A stretch of DNA of 46,443 nucleotides from CAYUIS01 sp964444825 (GTDB taxonomy: Bacteria; Chloroflexota; Anaerolineae; B4-G1), in NCBI GenBank assembly GCA_964444825.1, contig CAYUIS010000023.1:1-46443 (forward strand), written 5' to 3'. Below are positions 23,898 to 32,900 of the stretch, piece by piece (within the stretch, counting starts at the first letter, position 1; the number at the start of each line of letters is the position of its first letter). Position numbers and translations under genes: made by a program. The notes below the pieces were generated by a model, which saw only the letters and a list, made by a program, of their open reading frames with translations, did no database searches and had not been told where the DNA came from.

Positions 23898-24692
23898 TCA
23901 AGCAACATGCTCACCTGCCCTGAGACAGGTCAGCAGATACTCTACTCGCCGTGGAATCCATTCCTCTAACACGTGCCAAGGTACAAGATGGCCAACGGTG
24001 ACTTCAAAGACCTTGTTCCACTCGAAGGCGGGCTCAAAAGCGTGTGCCTCTAGATAGGCTTGAACCAGGGCATCGTTGTCCTGCGTCTTGAACGGGGTCA
24101 GCACATCCTTGAAGATATCGGTCACCAGCAATCCAGCGGCGCCGGCGCCCACACTACAGCGCTCGCGTACGTGACTGGCCATAATATGGAATGTACGCAC
24201 ATTTGCTGTGAAGGCATGCTTGCCTGGCTGGGCATAGGCAACAGGGTGTGTACCATCGTAGAGCTGGGTACGGCCATCCTCCTGCCACTCTCCCAACCCC
24301 TTAAAGTCGCCATGCCAGCTAGCCTCGCCGTGAACGACATCACCGCCAGCCCCGACGAAGGTCCAGATGTGCTCCAACTCGTAGAGGTGAGTGATGTCCC
24401 AATCCCACCAGATGGCGTATTCGACAGCTAATGTGGAAGGCTGCCGGCCCACGGGCGTGAGCCCAATGCACCGGGGAAAAGAGGGAGAGTATCCATCCGC
24501 ACGAAAGATCGTATAGCCAACCACCAGGGGCAAGAAGGGCTCGTTTTGATCGAACAAGATGCGCGGCGCGTAACGAGCAGCCAGAGCCAGCTCGGCTGGG
24601 TCTGGGTCCGCCTGGGGTGGGTGAGCGCCAGGGTGATCGGTCTCAATCGGACCTTTCCTATAGCCAAGAGATTGATCGCTAGCTCTGTTCAT
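23898..24692 (-). CDS. Uncharacterised protein, possibly Vps62-like
   Basis: A 264-residue cytoplasmic protein without signal peptide. Its order of motifs is RYAPRILFDQNEP near residue 45, YAIWWDWDITHLYELEHIW near residue 100, an HG pair, and HPVAYAQPGKHAF near residue 150. The protein at 28734-29609 shows the same order (YAP, FWEDDID, DHEEVWV, H, PVVYVEWGKH), so the two look like distant paralogues. The pattern faintly resembles the Vps62/DUF946 group; that is a guess. ATG 24692 with AAAGGAGA is the start; an earlier ATG overlaps the MFS stop. It is the last gene of the MFS/kinase run. Confidence 0.6.
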   Translation of the reverse strand: MNRASDQSLGYRKGPIETDHPGAHPPQADPDPAELALAARYAPRILFDQNEPFLPLVVGYTIFRADGYSPSFPRCIGLTPVGRQPSTLAVEYAIWWDWDITHLYELEHIWTFVGAGGDVVHGEASWHGDFKGLGEWQEDGRTQLYDGTHPVAYAQPGKHAFTANVRTFHIMASHVRERCSVGAGAAGLLVTDIFKDVLTPFKTQDNDALVQAYLEAHAFEPAFEWNKVFEVTVGHLVPWHVLEEWIPRRVEYLLTCLRAGEHVA

Positions 24693-24703
24693 TTTCTCCT
24701 TTC

Positions 24704-25942
24704 TCATCGCCGCATTCGCCAGGATAGCACCAGTCCGACCAGGAAGGTGAACGTGCAAAGCAAGTACACCCATTGCAGATCCACGACCGCCAGCAGGGCG
24801 AAAGCCAGGAACGGCCCAGCCATGCTGCCGACATCGCCGACCGTCGCGTACGTGCCCATCGCCACGCCCTCTCTGCCCGGCGGCGCCAAATCTCCCATCT
24901 GAGCAGCCAGTGTCGCCACCGCTGCACCCCCGCTGACAGCCCCCAGTATCACACCGAGTAGGATAGCTCCGGGAGATGCGGCGAAGGAGAGCAGGCCAAA
25001 ACCTGACATACCGACCACCAGGCTACCCACGATCACCGGCCAGCGGCCGGCGTGGGCGTCGGACAGATTGCCCGCCAGTGGGCCAACAGCACCAGCCAGC
25101 AGGGATCGCAGGGCCAGCAAGATCCCTCCAGCCGAGGCTACGCCCAGCACCAGGCTGCCCAGGACGACACTTGCACCGAAGCGTTGCTGTAGCAAGAGGC
25201 TGGTGGTTGAGAGAGCTATCCCTTCCCCGGCGAATTGGGTGATCAGAAGCAACAGCGAGACGGTAACGAGATTGCGGTTGTTGCCCAGAAATCCTCTGAC
25301 CCGCCGGAGCGAGATGCTACCCAGACGACCTCGTAGGCTCGATGGGGGTCGTGGCTTCCGCTGTGTGTTTTTCTCAGTGAGTTGCGCCGTCTCGGGTAAC
25401 GCCACCACGGCGACAACCAATCCAATAGCCGTCAAACCAGCACAGATCAGCATCGCAGGGCGAAAACCAATGGCGTCTACCAGGAAGCCACCCACCAATG
25501 GCGCCAGGGCGAACCCAGCCCACAACCAGGTGCTGTATACCCCCGTCAACCGCCCTCTATTGGACTGGGTGCTCACGTCCAGCACCATCGCCATACCGCC
25601 GACATTGATGCAGGTCCAGGCAATGCCCCAGGCCAGCCGACCGGCTAAGAAGGACCAGAAACCACGCACCAACCCATAGCTGGCGGTCGAAAGGACGCCT
25701 AGCAGCATACCGAAGATGAACAACCGCCGCCGTCCCCAGCGGTCAAGCAGTGCGCCGGTCAGCAGGTTGCCAGGAATGCGGACCAACCGGTTGACGCCCA
25801 GCATCACACCTACTGCAGCCAGGCTCAACCCTACCTCATCGAGTTGGGTGACCAGCACAGTGTAGAGGGTCAGGTCGCCAAACAGGGAGAAACAAACGGC
25901 AAAACCCAGCGGCATCAATAGCCGAGATGTGGCACTTTGCAT
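24704..25942 (-). CDS. MFS transporter
   Basis: A 412-residue major facilitator protein with about twelve membrane segments. The loop 2-3 motif is GALLDRWGRRRLF (residues about 61-73), and the central loop (residues about 190-215) is basic. Its start overlaps the stop of the upstream PfkB kinase gene by one base (TAATG), so the two should be translated together. It might export or import a substrate of that kinase pathway. Sequence alone does not separate drug efflux from sugar transport. Confidence 0.85.
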   Translation of the reverse strand: MQSATSRLLMPLGFAVCFSLFGDLTLYTVLVTQLDEVGLSLAAVGVMLGVNRLVRIPGNLLTGALLDRWGRRRLFIFGMLLGVLSTASYGLVRGFWSFLAGRLAWGIAWTCINVGGMAMVLDVSTQSNRGRLTGVYSTWLWAGFALAPLVGGFLVDAIGFRPAMLICAGLTAIGLVVAVVALPETAQLTEKNTQRKPRPPSSLRGRLGSISLRRVRGFLGNNRNLVTVSLLLLITQFAGEGIALSTTSLLLQQRFGASVVLGSLVLGVASAGGILLALRSLLAGAVGPLAGNLSDAHAGRWPVIVGSLVVGMSGFGLLSFAASPGAILLGVILGAVSGGAAVATLAAQMGDLAPPGREGVAMGTYATVGDVGSMAGPFLAFALLAVVDLQWVYLLCTFTFLVGLVLSWRMRR

Positions 25943-26850
25943 TATTCTCCCGCCGGTTCCGACACGTCTGCTTGAGCAAGCAACGCATTTACATCAGCCA
26001 GGGTACCACGCCAGGGACCAGGCTGCTCCTGTTTGAGCGTGGTGACGGCGGCGGCGAAACGAGAGGCCTCTTCGGGCGACGCGTTCAGACGCTTGCCCAC
26101 ATAGGCAGCAAAGCACGTATCGCCGCGGCCAGTGCGCCCAGCTAACGAACGGGGAGTGAAGGACGCTTCGAATATCTGACCGTCAGCATAGACGGTGACG
26201 CCCGATGACTGGGTGACGACGACCTCGTTCCCAGGGGGCCCATAGGCAGCCAGTTGGCGGGCAGCGACCCGCATGTCGGTCTGGTCGGTTAATAGTTCCG
26301 CCTCGGCGCGGTCCACCTTGAGATATGTCACGTGCGCCAGGCCCTCAGCCATATCGGGCCACTGGCGAAAGACCAACTCCCCATCGTCACGGACGCGAAC
26401 GAAACCTTGCACGTCCAGGCCCACAGGGCCCCGGGCTGCCAGCAGTTTGAGCAAGGCCAAGTCCACCTCACCGGCAATGATGGGCGTAATCAGGTAGACC
26501 TTGGCTGGTAAGTCAGGGATCTCTTCTGGCTGGAAAGGGCCCGCGAAGGCCATCAGTTTGCAGATGCGACGCTCCATATCGGCCGAATTGTAGATGTTCT
26601 CAATACCCGAGGTCGCTGGCCCGGCAGCGGCAAAAACGTGAATGCCGTCTTGCTTGAGTTCGTCTAGTAAGGCAAAATCATTGGGATGTAGGCGAGTGAC
26701 GACAGCTACGCGCACGCCGACGCGACGTAAGGCCACGCCACCGTAGTAGACCGCGCCGCCGGGGGCAAGTTCGCTAGCATCATCCACCACCAACTTGTCC
26801 TTGGCAAAGTGGCCGATCATCATGACGTCAACGTCAGGTAATGCGGTCAT
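25942..26850 (-). CDS. PfkB-family kinase, paralogue of the one at 7720
   Basis: A 302-residue ribokinase-family enzyme. It shares with the kinase at 7720-8616 the segments VAVVTRL, DVQGFVRV, EAELLT and GRTGRGDT with catalytic Asp244. Both resemble, from memory, the PfkB kinase of the Thermotoga inositol locus. ATG 26850 with GGGAGAAAG is chosen; a much earlier in-frame start would overlap the GDPD gene. It is 46 bp from the GDPD gene upstream and overlaps the MFS gene downstream. The substrate is probably a keto-sugar or sugar acid. Confidence 0.8.
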   Translation of the reverse strand: MTALPDVDVMMIGHFAKDKLVVDDASELAPGGAVYYGGVALRRVGVRVAVVTRLHPNDFALLDELKQDGIHVFAAAGPATSGIENIYNSADMERRICKLMAFAGPFQPEEIPDLPAKVYLITPIIAGEVDLALLKLLAARGPVGLDVQGFVRVRDDGELVFRQWPDMAEGLAHVTYLKVDRAEAELLTDQTDMRVAARQLAAYGPPGNEVVVTQSSGVTVYADGQIFEASFTPRSLAGRTGRGDTCFAAYVGKRLNASPEEASRFAAAVTTLKQEQPGPWRGTLADVNALLAQADVSEPAGE

Positions 26851-26896
26851 CGCTTTCTCCCCTGTACATAAATCATCTATTCCACGTCTCTTTCCT

Positions 26897-27883
26897 TCAG
26901 AACTCGACTGCGCCGTCCAAGGCCGCTGCCAGCCGAGGGGCATCGTTGGTAGTGATACGGTCAACACCGGCGGATATCAGCCGCTGGGCCAGCTCCAGAT
27001 GACCCCCTTTGTCAACATCCAACGTCCAGGCATCTACCAGGGCAGATCGCGCGTGCAGGTAGGCGATCCAGTCAAAGCCATCGTCAAGGACCCGGCTCAG
27101 GAGCGACGCGCGGATATACCACGCAGCATCAACAGGGACCTGCGCCCAGAGCGCCTCGGCGCGGGCGACCAGGTAGTCTGCCGGCGTCCCCCAGCGCCGG
27201 GTAGCCAGGGGGTGATCGTCCCAGTATCCATAGGCTCCTACTCGGAAGGGTGGGACCTTCTCGCCAGGTTCTTCTACCTCCAGGGGAAGCAAAGAATCGG
27301 AATCCAGCAGCAGGTCCTCATCAGGTTCTTCTGCTTCCAGGTAGAGCAAGGGATCAAAACCCAGCGGCAGGTAGGCATCCAGGGCCCGCAAACGGCGCAA
27401 AGCCCAGTCAGCGACACAGGTCACCCGCACTCTCTCTTTCACCGTTCCCACTATCCGCAGCAAACGGTTCAGAATGGTATCGGTCAATGGGGCGCTCACC
27501 TTCAGATCCAATTGCAGCTCCTGAAAGTGGGCATAGTCCTGGATCAATGACACGGCTTCACTGAGTAGGCCCACGCGTTCGCCGGTGACGACGCCGCGCT
27601 GCACGTAGTGAAAGGAACGCACCTGGTCAACAGTGGCAACATGGGCTGGCCCACTGCCGTCGGTGCTGCTTTCTAGCAGGCTATCGTGCAATAAGGCAAA
27701 GTCACTGTCCAGCAACGGGTTGATGTCTACCTCCACTACGCGGGCTCCCGCCTCCAAGCAGCGCCGTAACCCTCCCAAGGAATTCCGCGGATAGTCGTAG
27801 CCACGGTTGGCTGCATGGTGAATCAATAGCGGCCCAACCATTACGCTTGATGCTTTCGTCGCGTGTTTTTCGGCGTTATTCAT
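26897..27883 (-). CDS. GDPD-family phosphodiesterase, divergent, with a 19-residue tandem repeat
   Basis: A 328-residue protein of the glycerophosphodiester phosphodiesterase superfamily. The active-site region is unusual: HHAANRG replaces the normal HRG, with the histidines four residues before the Arg. Following motifs (EVDINPLLDSDFALLHDSLL) are intact, including the acidic metal ligands and the second His. A central acidic insert (residues about 173-210) consists of two 19-residue copies (PLLYLEAEEPDEDLL and SLLPLEVEEPGEKVP). No signal peptide is seen. It lies between a standard GDPD gene and the second PfkB kinase, so it could release a sugar or polyol phosphate for that pathway. Confidence 0.75.
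   Translation of the reverse strand: MNNAEKHATKASSVMVGPLLIHHAANRGYDYPRNSLGGLRRCLEAGARVVEVDINPLLDSDFALLHDSLLESSTDGSGPAHVATVDQVRSFHYVQRGVVTGERVGLLSEAVSLIQDYAHFQELQLDLKVSAPLTDTILNRLLRIVGTVKERVRVTCVADWALRRLRALDAYLPLGFDPLLYLEAEEPDEDLLLDSDSLLPLEVEEPGEKVPPFRVGAYGYWDDHPLATRRWGTPADYLVARAEALWAQVPVDAAWYIRASLLSRVLDDGFDWIAYLHARSALVDAWTLDVDKGGHLELAQRLISAGVDRITTNDAPRLAAALDGAVEF
27266..27379. repeat. Imperfect tandem repeat, two 57-bp units
   Basis: The unit starting AGGTTCTTCTACCTCCAGG at 27266 recurs at 27323 as AGGTTCTTCTGCTTCCAGG, with a 57-bp period kept through to about 27379. It encodes two acidic 19-residue repeats within the GDPD-like protein. The length keeps the reading frame. Confidence 0.65.
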
Positions 27884-27895
27884 ATGATGTCAACC

Positions 27896-28636
27896 TCAGG
27901 CAACAGCGTGTTGATTCTCTTCCAGGTCTCTCAGGATCGCGGACAGTACGTCTGGGGTGTTTGTGCACACGCCATCCACGTCGAGTTTCACCAGCTCGCA
28001 CAGCTCTGATAACCGCTCCTCATGCCAGAGAAGAATACCGAGTCCATGCTGACGGATATCAGCCAGCATCACGGGCGTGAGCAGTTTGTGCGGAGTGGGC
28101 GATGCATGCTCCCAACATAGATGAACGTAATCGGCCTCAACAGCCAATGCCCACTCCACAAAGTCTACCTCTCGATTCTCCTGTCCGATAAGCACCGAGG
28201 TGCGGATCGCCGGAGCCAGAAACTTGACCCGTTGAGGCAGCCACGGATAGAAAGAGCCTACGACAGCTCGGTCCACAAAGTGGGATGCCCGTAGGGCGCT
28301 TACTACCGGCTCCGGTGTGCGCTGTCCCTTCAGCTCGATGTACAGTTCGGCTCTTCCTCGCACCAGTGCAATCACCTCAGATAGCGTCGGCACCCGTTCT
28401 CCTTGCCCAACGTCGACACGTTTGATTTGTTCGAGGGTCATATCCGGGATCCGCCCACCGCTGTCGGCAACTCGCGACAAGTCAGCGTCATGGATCACGA
28501 CTGGGTGACCATCCTGGCTGAGATGCACGTCCATTTCGAGCATCGTGGCACCCATCTCAATGGCCCGGTCAAAAGCCCGCAGCGTGTTTTCCGGTTCGTA
28601 GGCAGAAGCACCCCGATGTGCGATATTATGAATCAA
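27896..28636 (-). CDS. Glycerophosphodiester phosphodiesterase
   Basis: A 246-residue GDPD that hydrolyses glycerophosphodiesters to glycerol 3-phosphate and an alcohol. The motif AHRGASAYEPENTL (His7, Arg8), then LEMDVHLSQDG (Glu34, Asp36) and VVIHDADL (His49) give a complete active site. It is cytoplasmic and of the UgpQ size. The start is TTG 28636: GGAGGT sits 6 nt upstream, and the residue pattern begins at once with MIHNIAHRG. A TTG at 28651 lies before that site. It is the first of the run GDPD, divergent GDPD, kinase, MFS. Confidence 0.88.
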   Translation of the reverse strand: MIHNIAHRGASAYEPENTLRAFDRAIEMGATMLEMDVHLSQDGHPVVIHDADLSRVADSGGRIPDMTLEQIKRVDVGQGERVPTLSEVIALVRGRAELYIELKGQRTPEPVVSALRASHFVDRAVVGSFYPWLPQRVKFLAPAIRTSVLIGQENREVDFVEWALAVEADYVHLCWEHASPTPHKLLTPVMLADIRQHGLGILLWHEERLSELCELVKLDVDGVCTNTPDVLSAILRDLEENQHAVA

Positions 28637-28733
28637 AAGAAACCTCCACAATCCCGTGCGCTCGCGAATCCCCGGTCCAGCCGCCTAGATCGAGACCGAG
28701 GTCCGCTTCATGCATCGGTCGCGCCTATCCTCG

Positions 28734-29609
28734 TCAAAAGCCATCGATTTCAGGCCATTCCCACTTGGGATGGAAGTTGTATAGCAGAAAATACTGGTTG
28801 ATGACGGCGTTCCCCCACCTGCTGACCATTGCCATGCCCTTTCCCTCGATCCACTCAACAGGATCCACCGGACTGGAAAAATCAACATAGTCATCCCAGG
28901 AGCCCTCAAACTTTCTTGGCCAGTTGCGTGCCAGGGGATGGTCGACAAGCCGGTGGCCTGTCGTCCGGAGTCGCTCGTGGGTGCGCCGCATCTTGCTCAG
29001 GACCGACACGCCATCCACCCTTATGTCCTCCCATCCGTCGAGCAGCGAGCCGTGCTTGCCCCATTCCACGTACACGACAGGACGCCCACCAGGTCGGTTG
29101 GCCACATCGACTGCCTGCGGCGAGGTGACCAGATGGCTGTGATAAAAGGCATACACGCCGGTCACCAGTCCCCCATCTGGATCGTAGGATACCCACACCT
29201 CCTCGTGATCACATGGCTCGCTATCGTCAGGAAAGTCGATGTCGTCCTCCCAGAACAGATGATATGCGATGATCGGCTTGTCGGGATGGATGATGGCAAC
29301 CACATCCTTCAGGGGCAAGGGTTCAGTCGGCGTGGTGTACAGAAGCGGCGCGTACTCGATGACGCGCGCCAGCTCCTCATCGGTCGGCGGGCGGGAAGGA
29401 TCGAGCGCCAATACCTTGGCATAGAGCTGGCGGGCGTCCTTGAGCCGGCTCTCCAGATGATGGGCAACCGCCTCGTCGTTCTTCTCCTTTGCCTTGGTCA
29501 TTGCGGTGACAGAAATCTCATTCATCGTTGTGTCTGTGTTCCGGACGCACCCCACGACCAGGGCGAGAAAGATAACCAGGATGGGAATACACCTATCAGC
29601 CTTGTGCAT
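28734..29609 (-). CDS. Uncharacterised lipoprotein, paralogue of the protein at 23898
   Basis: A 291-residue protein with a signal peptide ending at a lipobox (LVVGC, residues 17-21), so it should be outside the membrane. Motifs in order: VIEYAPLLY, YHLFWEDDIDFP, DHEEVWVSYD, FYHSHL, and RPVVYVEWGKHGSLL. This order parallels the cytoplasmic protein at 23898-24692. The pattern resembles Vps62/DUF946-like proteins only weakly. The ATG at 29609 is placed by the signal peptide; its ribosome site (TAGGG) is poor. It lies directly after the GH130 remnant and among phosphodiesterase genes. Confidence 0.6.
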   Translation of the reverse strand: MHKADRCIPILVIFLALVVGCVRNTDTTMNEISVTAMTKAKEKNDEAVAHHLESRLKDARQLYAKVLALDPSRPPTDEELARVIEYAPLLYTTPTEPLPLKDVVAIIHPDKPIIAYHLFWEDDIDFPDDSEPCDHEEVWVSYDPDGGLVTGVYAFYHSHLVTSPQAVDVANRPGGRPVVYVEWGKHGSLLDGWEDIRVDGVSVLSKMRRTHERLRTTGHRLVDHPLARNWPRKFEGSWDDYVDFSSPVDPVEWIEGKGMAMVSRWGNAVINQYFLLYNFHPKWEWPEIDGF

Positions 29610-29613
29610 CGCC

Positions 29614-29828
29614 CTACAACTGGAATCGCAGCAAATAGTCCAGCAAATCATCCAACGCGACGGTGTCCAAGCAGCAGCACTTGTCAGCCCTCCCGTAGTA
29701 GACGTGGAGCGTTCCCTCGCGGACGACGGCACCAGTCGAGAACACGACGTTGTCCACGTCCCCGATCCGTTCGTACTCCTCCTCCAGAGCCAGGATGGGG
29801 TTGTTTGGGTACCGAGCCAACTGCATCT
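29614..29828 (-). pseudogene. 3' remnant of a GH130 glycoside phosphorylase gene
   Basis: About 68 codons match the C-terminal end of GH130 (DUF377) enzymes: RYPNNPIL, EEEYERIGDVDNVVFSTGA, then GTLHVYYGRAD and LDDLLDYL, with a stop at 29614. There is no start codon, ribosome site or N-terminal five-sixths; GH130 proteins are usually about 300 residues or longer. It begins where the phospholipase-like gene at 29829 ends. Full-length relatives phosphorolyse beta-mannosides. This is probably a truncation left by a rearrangement. Confidence 0.7.
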
Positions 29829-30719
29829 TTAAGAACCTTGGATCTCCAGCAGAAACTGCTGGAGGCCTTCCAGATCGTCCGTGTTGATCAAATCGACTCC
29901 GGCCGCCACCAGCTCGCGCCACACTGCCTGGCGCGCCTGTGAGCGATCATCCGGCGTAGCCCAGAAACGCACCCGCTGTCCCTGGGCATGGGCAGTCTCG
30001 ACGATGTCCCTCAGCTTCTGGCGTTCGCTTTCGGGCATAGGTCCCGTTCCTTGCCACATAAAGTGCGCGGTCCACTTGTCGCTGATCAGCGGGATGAAGG
30101 TGGAGGGAGCACCCGATTCCAGGTCATCGAGCCGGCCATCGTACCCGGCGTAGCGGACTGCCTCGCCAGCCATAGCCTCCCGCGCGCGGTTGCCGGAGAC
30201 GATGACGACGATGGCGCCATCCTTCCCGCCATCGGGGCCAAACACGGTCAGCATCGCCTCATACTCCTCAAGAACCCGGCGCAGGGCAGTGTAGGTCTCC
30301 TCGGCGTCTGTCTTGATGTCAATAAGAAGCGTGAACTGCGGCCCCCCGGCGTATACGCGACCACCGTTTTTGCTCACACGCTCGCGCAACGGGTCGAGGT
30401 AGAGCGACCGTAGCGTCAGATCCTCCTCCACATCCTCGGGGTCGTGGGCAACCAATAGCTCCCCATCAACGAGGTGAACATCAGCCTCGACGCTGGTGAA
30501 CCCGTGATCCAGTGCATCGTACAAGGGACGGTCATGCTCATAGTCGTTGTGAGCGTGAGCTTGCTCCAGGGGAACAACCTCGACAACAGGAGCGGCTACG
30601 CGACAGCCAGACAATGCTGCGGCCACCAGCGCGCCAAGCGACAGCAACAGGGCGATATGCCTTTTGAACCGCACGTCCCGGGTTCCTCGAGCTCCTCTCA
30701 TCACAGGTGGTTGGTTCAT
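29829..30719 (-). CDS. PLC/GDPD-superfamily phosphodiesterase lipoprotein, AIM6-like
   Basis: A 296-residue protein with a signal peptide and lipobox (ALSGC, Cys39). The active-site start is HAHNDYEHDRPLYDAL (from His55), followed by SVEADVHLVDGELLVAHD and LRSLYLDPL, a pattern shared with the AIM6-like branch of the PLC/GDPD fold. It should act outside the cell on phosphodiester headgroups such as glycerophosphoinositol, though branch members have little known biochemistry. ATG 30719 is preceded by AGGAGAGTGC. It follows the MalK-type ATPase gene by 99 bp and may be cotranscribed with that ABC operon. Its stop marks the junction with the GH130 remnant. Confidence 0.75.
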   Translation of the reverse strand: MNQPPVMRGARGTRDVRFKRHIALLLSLGALVAAALSGCRVAAPVVEVVPLEQAHAHNDYEHDRPLYDALDHGFTSVEADVHLVDGELLVAHDPEDVEEDLTLRSLYLDPLRERVSKNGGRVYAGGPQFTLLIDIKTDAEETYTALRRVLEEYEAMLTVFGPDGGKDGAIVVIVSGNRAREAMAGEAVRYAGYDGRLDDLESGAPSTFIPLISDKWTAHFMWQGTGPMPESERQKLRDIVETAHAQGQRVRFWATPDDRSQARQAVWRELVAAGVDLINTDDLEGLQQFLLEIQGS

Positions 30720-30739
30720 GCACTCTCCTAAAACGTACA

Positions 30740-30779
30740 GTGCTGGGCGGTCTTGCCATTGACAAACCAGACCCAGCAC
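30740..30779 (-). terminator. Possible weak terminator after the sugar ABC operon
   Basis: An 8-bp perfect stem (GTGCTGGG with CCCAGCAC) closes a 24-nt loop that can pair further. On the minus strand the sequence after it reads TGTACGTTTTAGG, a short T run. It lies between the ATPase stop at 30819 and the phosphodiesterase start at 30719. It could be a partial terminator. Confidence 0.3.
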
Positions 30780-30818
30780 CGACGGTTGGGCAGCCAGGCG
30801 TAGTGATCGCAATCAGGT

Positions 30819-31895
<1,077 letters not shown>

Positions 31896-31967
31896 TTGTC
31901 CATCTCCTCGTCGTAACTAGAGTGCCAGCAGATGCACGGGGGTGCCATGGAAACCGTCTTCCACTAC

Positions 31968-32855
31968 CTACGCGCCGCCCTTGGTGCCTCCGCCAAAGAT
32001 GCTCAACAGGTATTCCTGGGTGAAGATAAAAAAGATAAGCACCGGGATGAGCTGAAAGACGCCCACGGCGGCGATCTGGCTGTAGTTGACCGGCGCCGTA
32101 TCCCCCGACAGCGCGCGGAGATAGGCCGAGATGGTGCTCTTCTGCTGGTCGGTGATGTAGGTATACGGAATGAGGTAGGCTCCCCAACCGCCGATAAAGG
32201 TAAAGATCGAAAGGGCCGCGATACCTGGCCTGATCGACGGAAGCATGATCTCCCACCAAACCCGCAGGCGCGAACAGCCGTCGATCAGGGCGGCCCGCTC
32301 CATGTCCCACGAGACGTTGTCAAAGAACCCTTTCATCAGCCACACGCCCAGCGGCAACTGCAGCGCGATCATCACCAGGCCCACGCCGCCAACCGTGTTA
32401 TAGCCAAACCCACCGATGACGGGCAACTCCTTGCCGATGACGGGAATCTTGCCAATCTCGCGCAGAACAAAGTAGATAGAGATGAGCAACGTCGCGCTAG
32501 GGAAGGCATGCAGAATCAACGTCCCTCCGAGGAACGTCCTGCGGCCAGGGAAGCTGATGCGCGAGAGGGCGTATCCGGCCATAGCGGAGATCACGAGCAC
32601 GCCCACCGTCAGCAGTACCGCCAGGAGAAGCGTGTTGAGGGTAACGCTCCAGATGAAGGGATCATCCCACAGGAACGACCAGTTTTCCAAGGTCAGCCCG
32701 CCGAATTTCCCGTCGCGGTCCACCGGGACAAGCCCGTAGGTGCGCTGCGAGAAAGTAGAGATTATAATCCAGAGATAGCCGACGACAACCGGGATCGTCA
32801 AGAGTGTCAGCAAAACCAGCGGCGTCGCATTAGCCAAACGTTGTTTCCACGTCAT
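31968..32855 (-). CDS. Sugar ABC transporter permease (MalG type)
   Basis: A 295-residue membrane protein with about six membrane segments. The EAA loop reads MERAALIDGCSRLR then EIMLPSIRPGI (residues about 193-217), slightly diverged from the consensus. The start is ATG 32855 with AAGGAGG upstream; a GTG 24 nt earlier lies before that site. The gene follows the partner permease by 45 bp and precedes the ATPase. Confidence 0.9.
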   Translation of the reverse strand: MTWKQRLANATPLVLLTLLTIPVVVGYLWIIISTFSQRTYGLVPVDRDGKFGGLTLENWSFLWDDPFIWSVTLNTLLLAVLLTVGVLVISAMAGYALSRISFPGRRTFLGGTLILHAFPSATLLISIYFVLREIGKIPVIGKELPVIGGFGYNTVGGVGLVMIALQLPLGVWLMKGFFDNVSWDMERAALIDGCSRLRVWWEIMLPSIRPGIAALSIFTFIGGWGAYLIPYTYITDQQKSTISAYLRALSGDTAPVNYSQIAAVGVFQLIPVLIFFIFTQEYLLSIFGGGTKGGA

Positions 32856-32900
32856 GATTTCCCTTCCTCCTTGGGTCACGGGATCACCTTGTGACCATAA

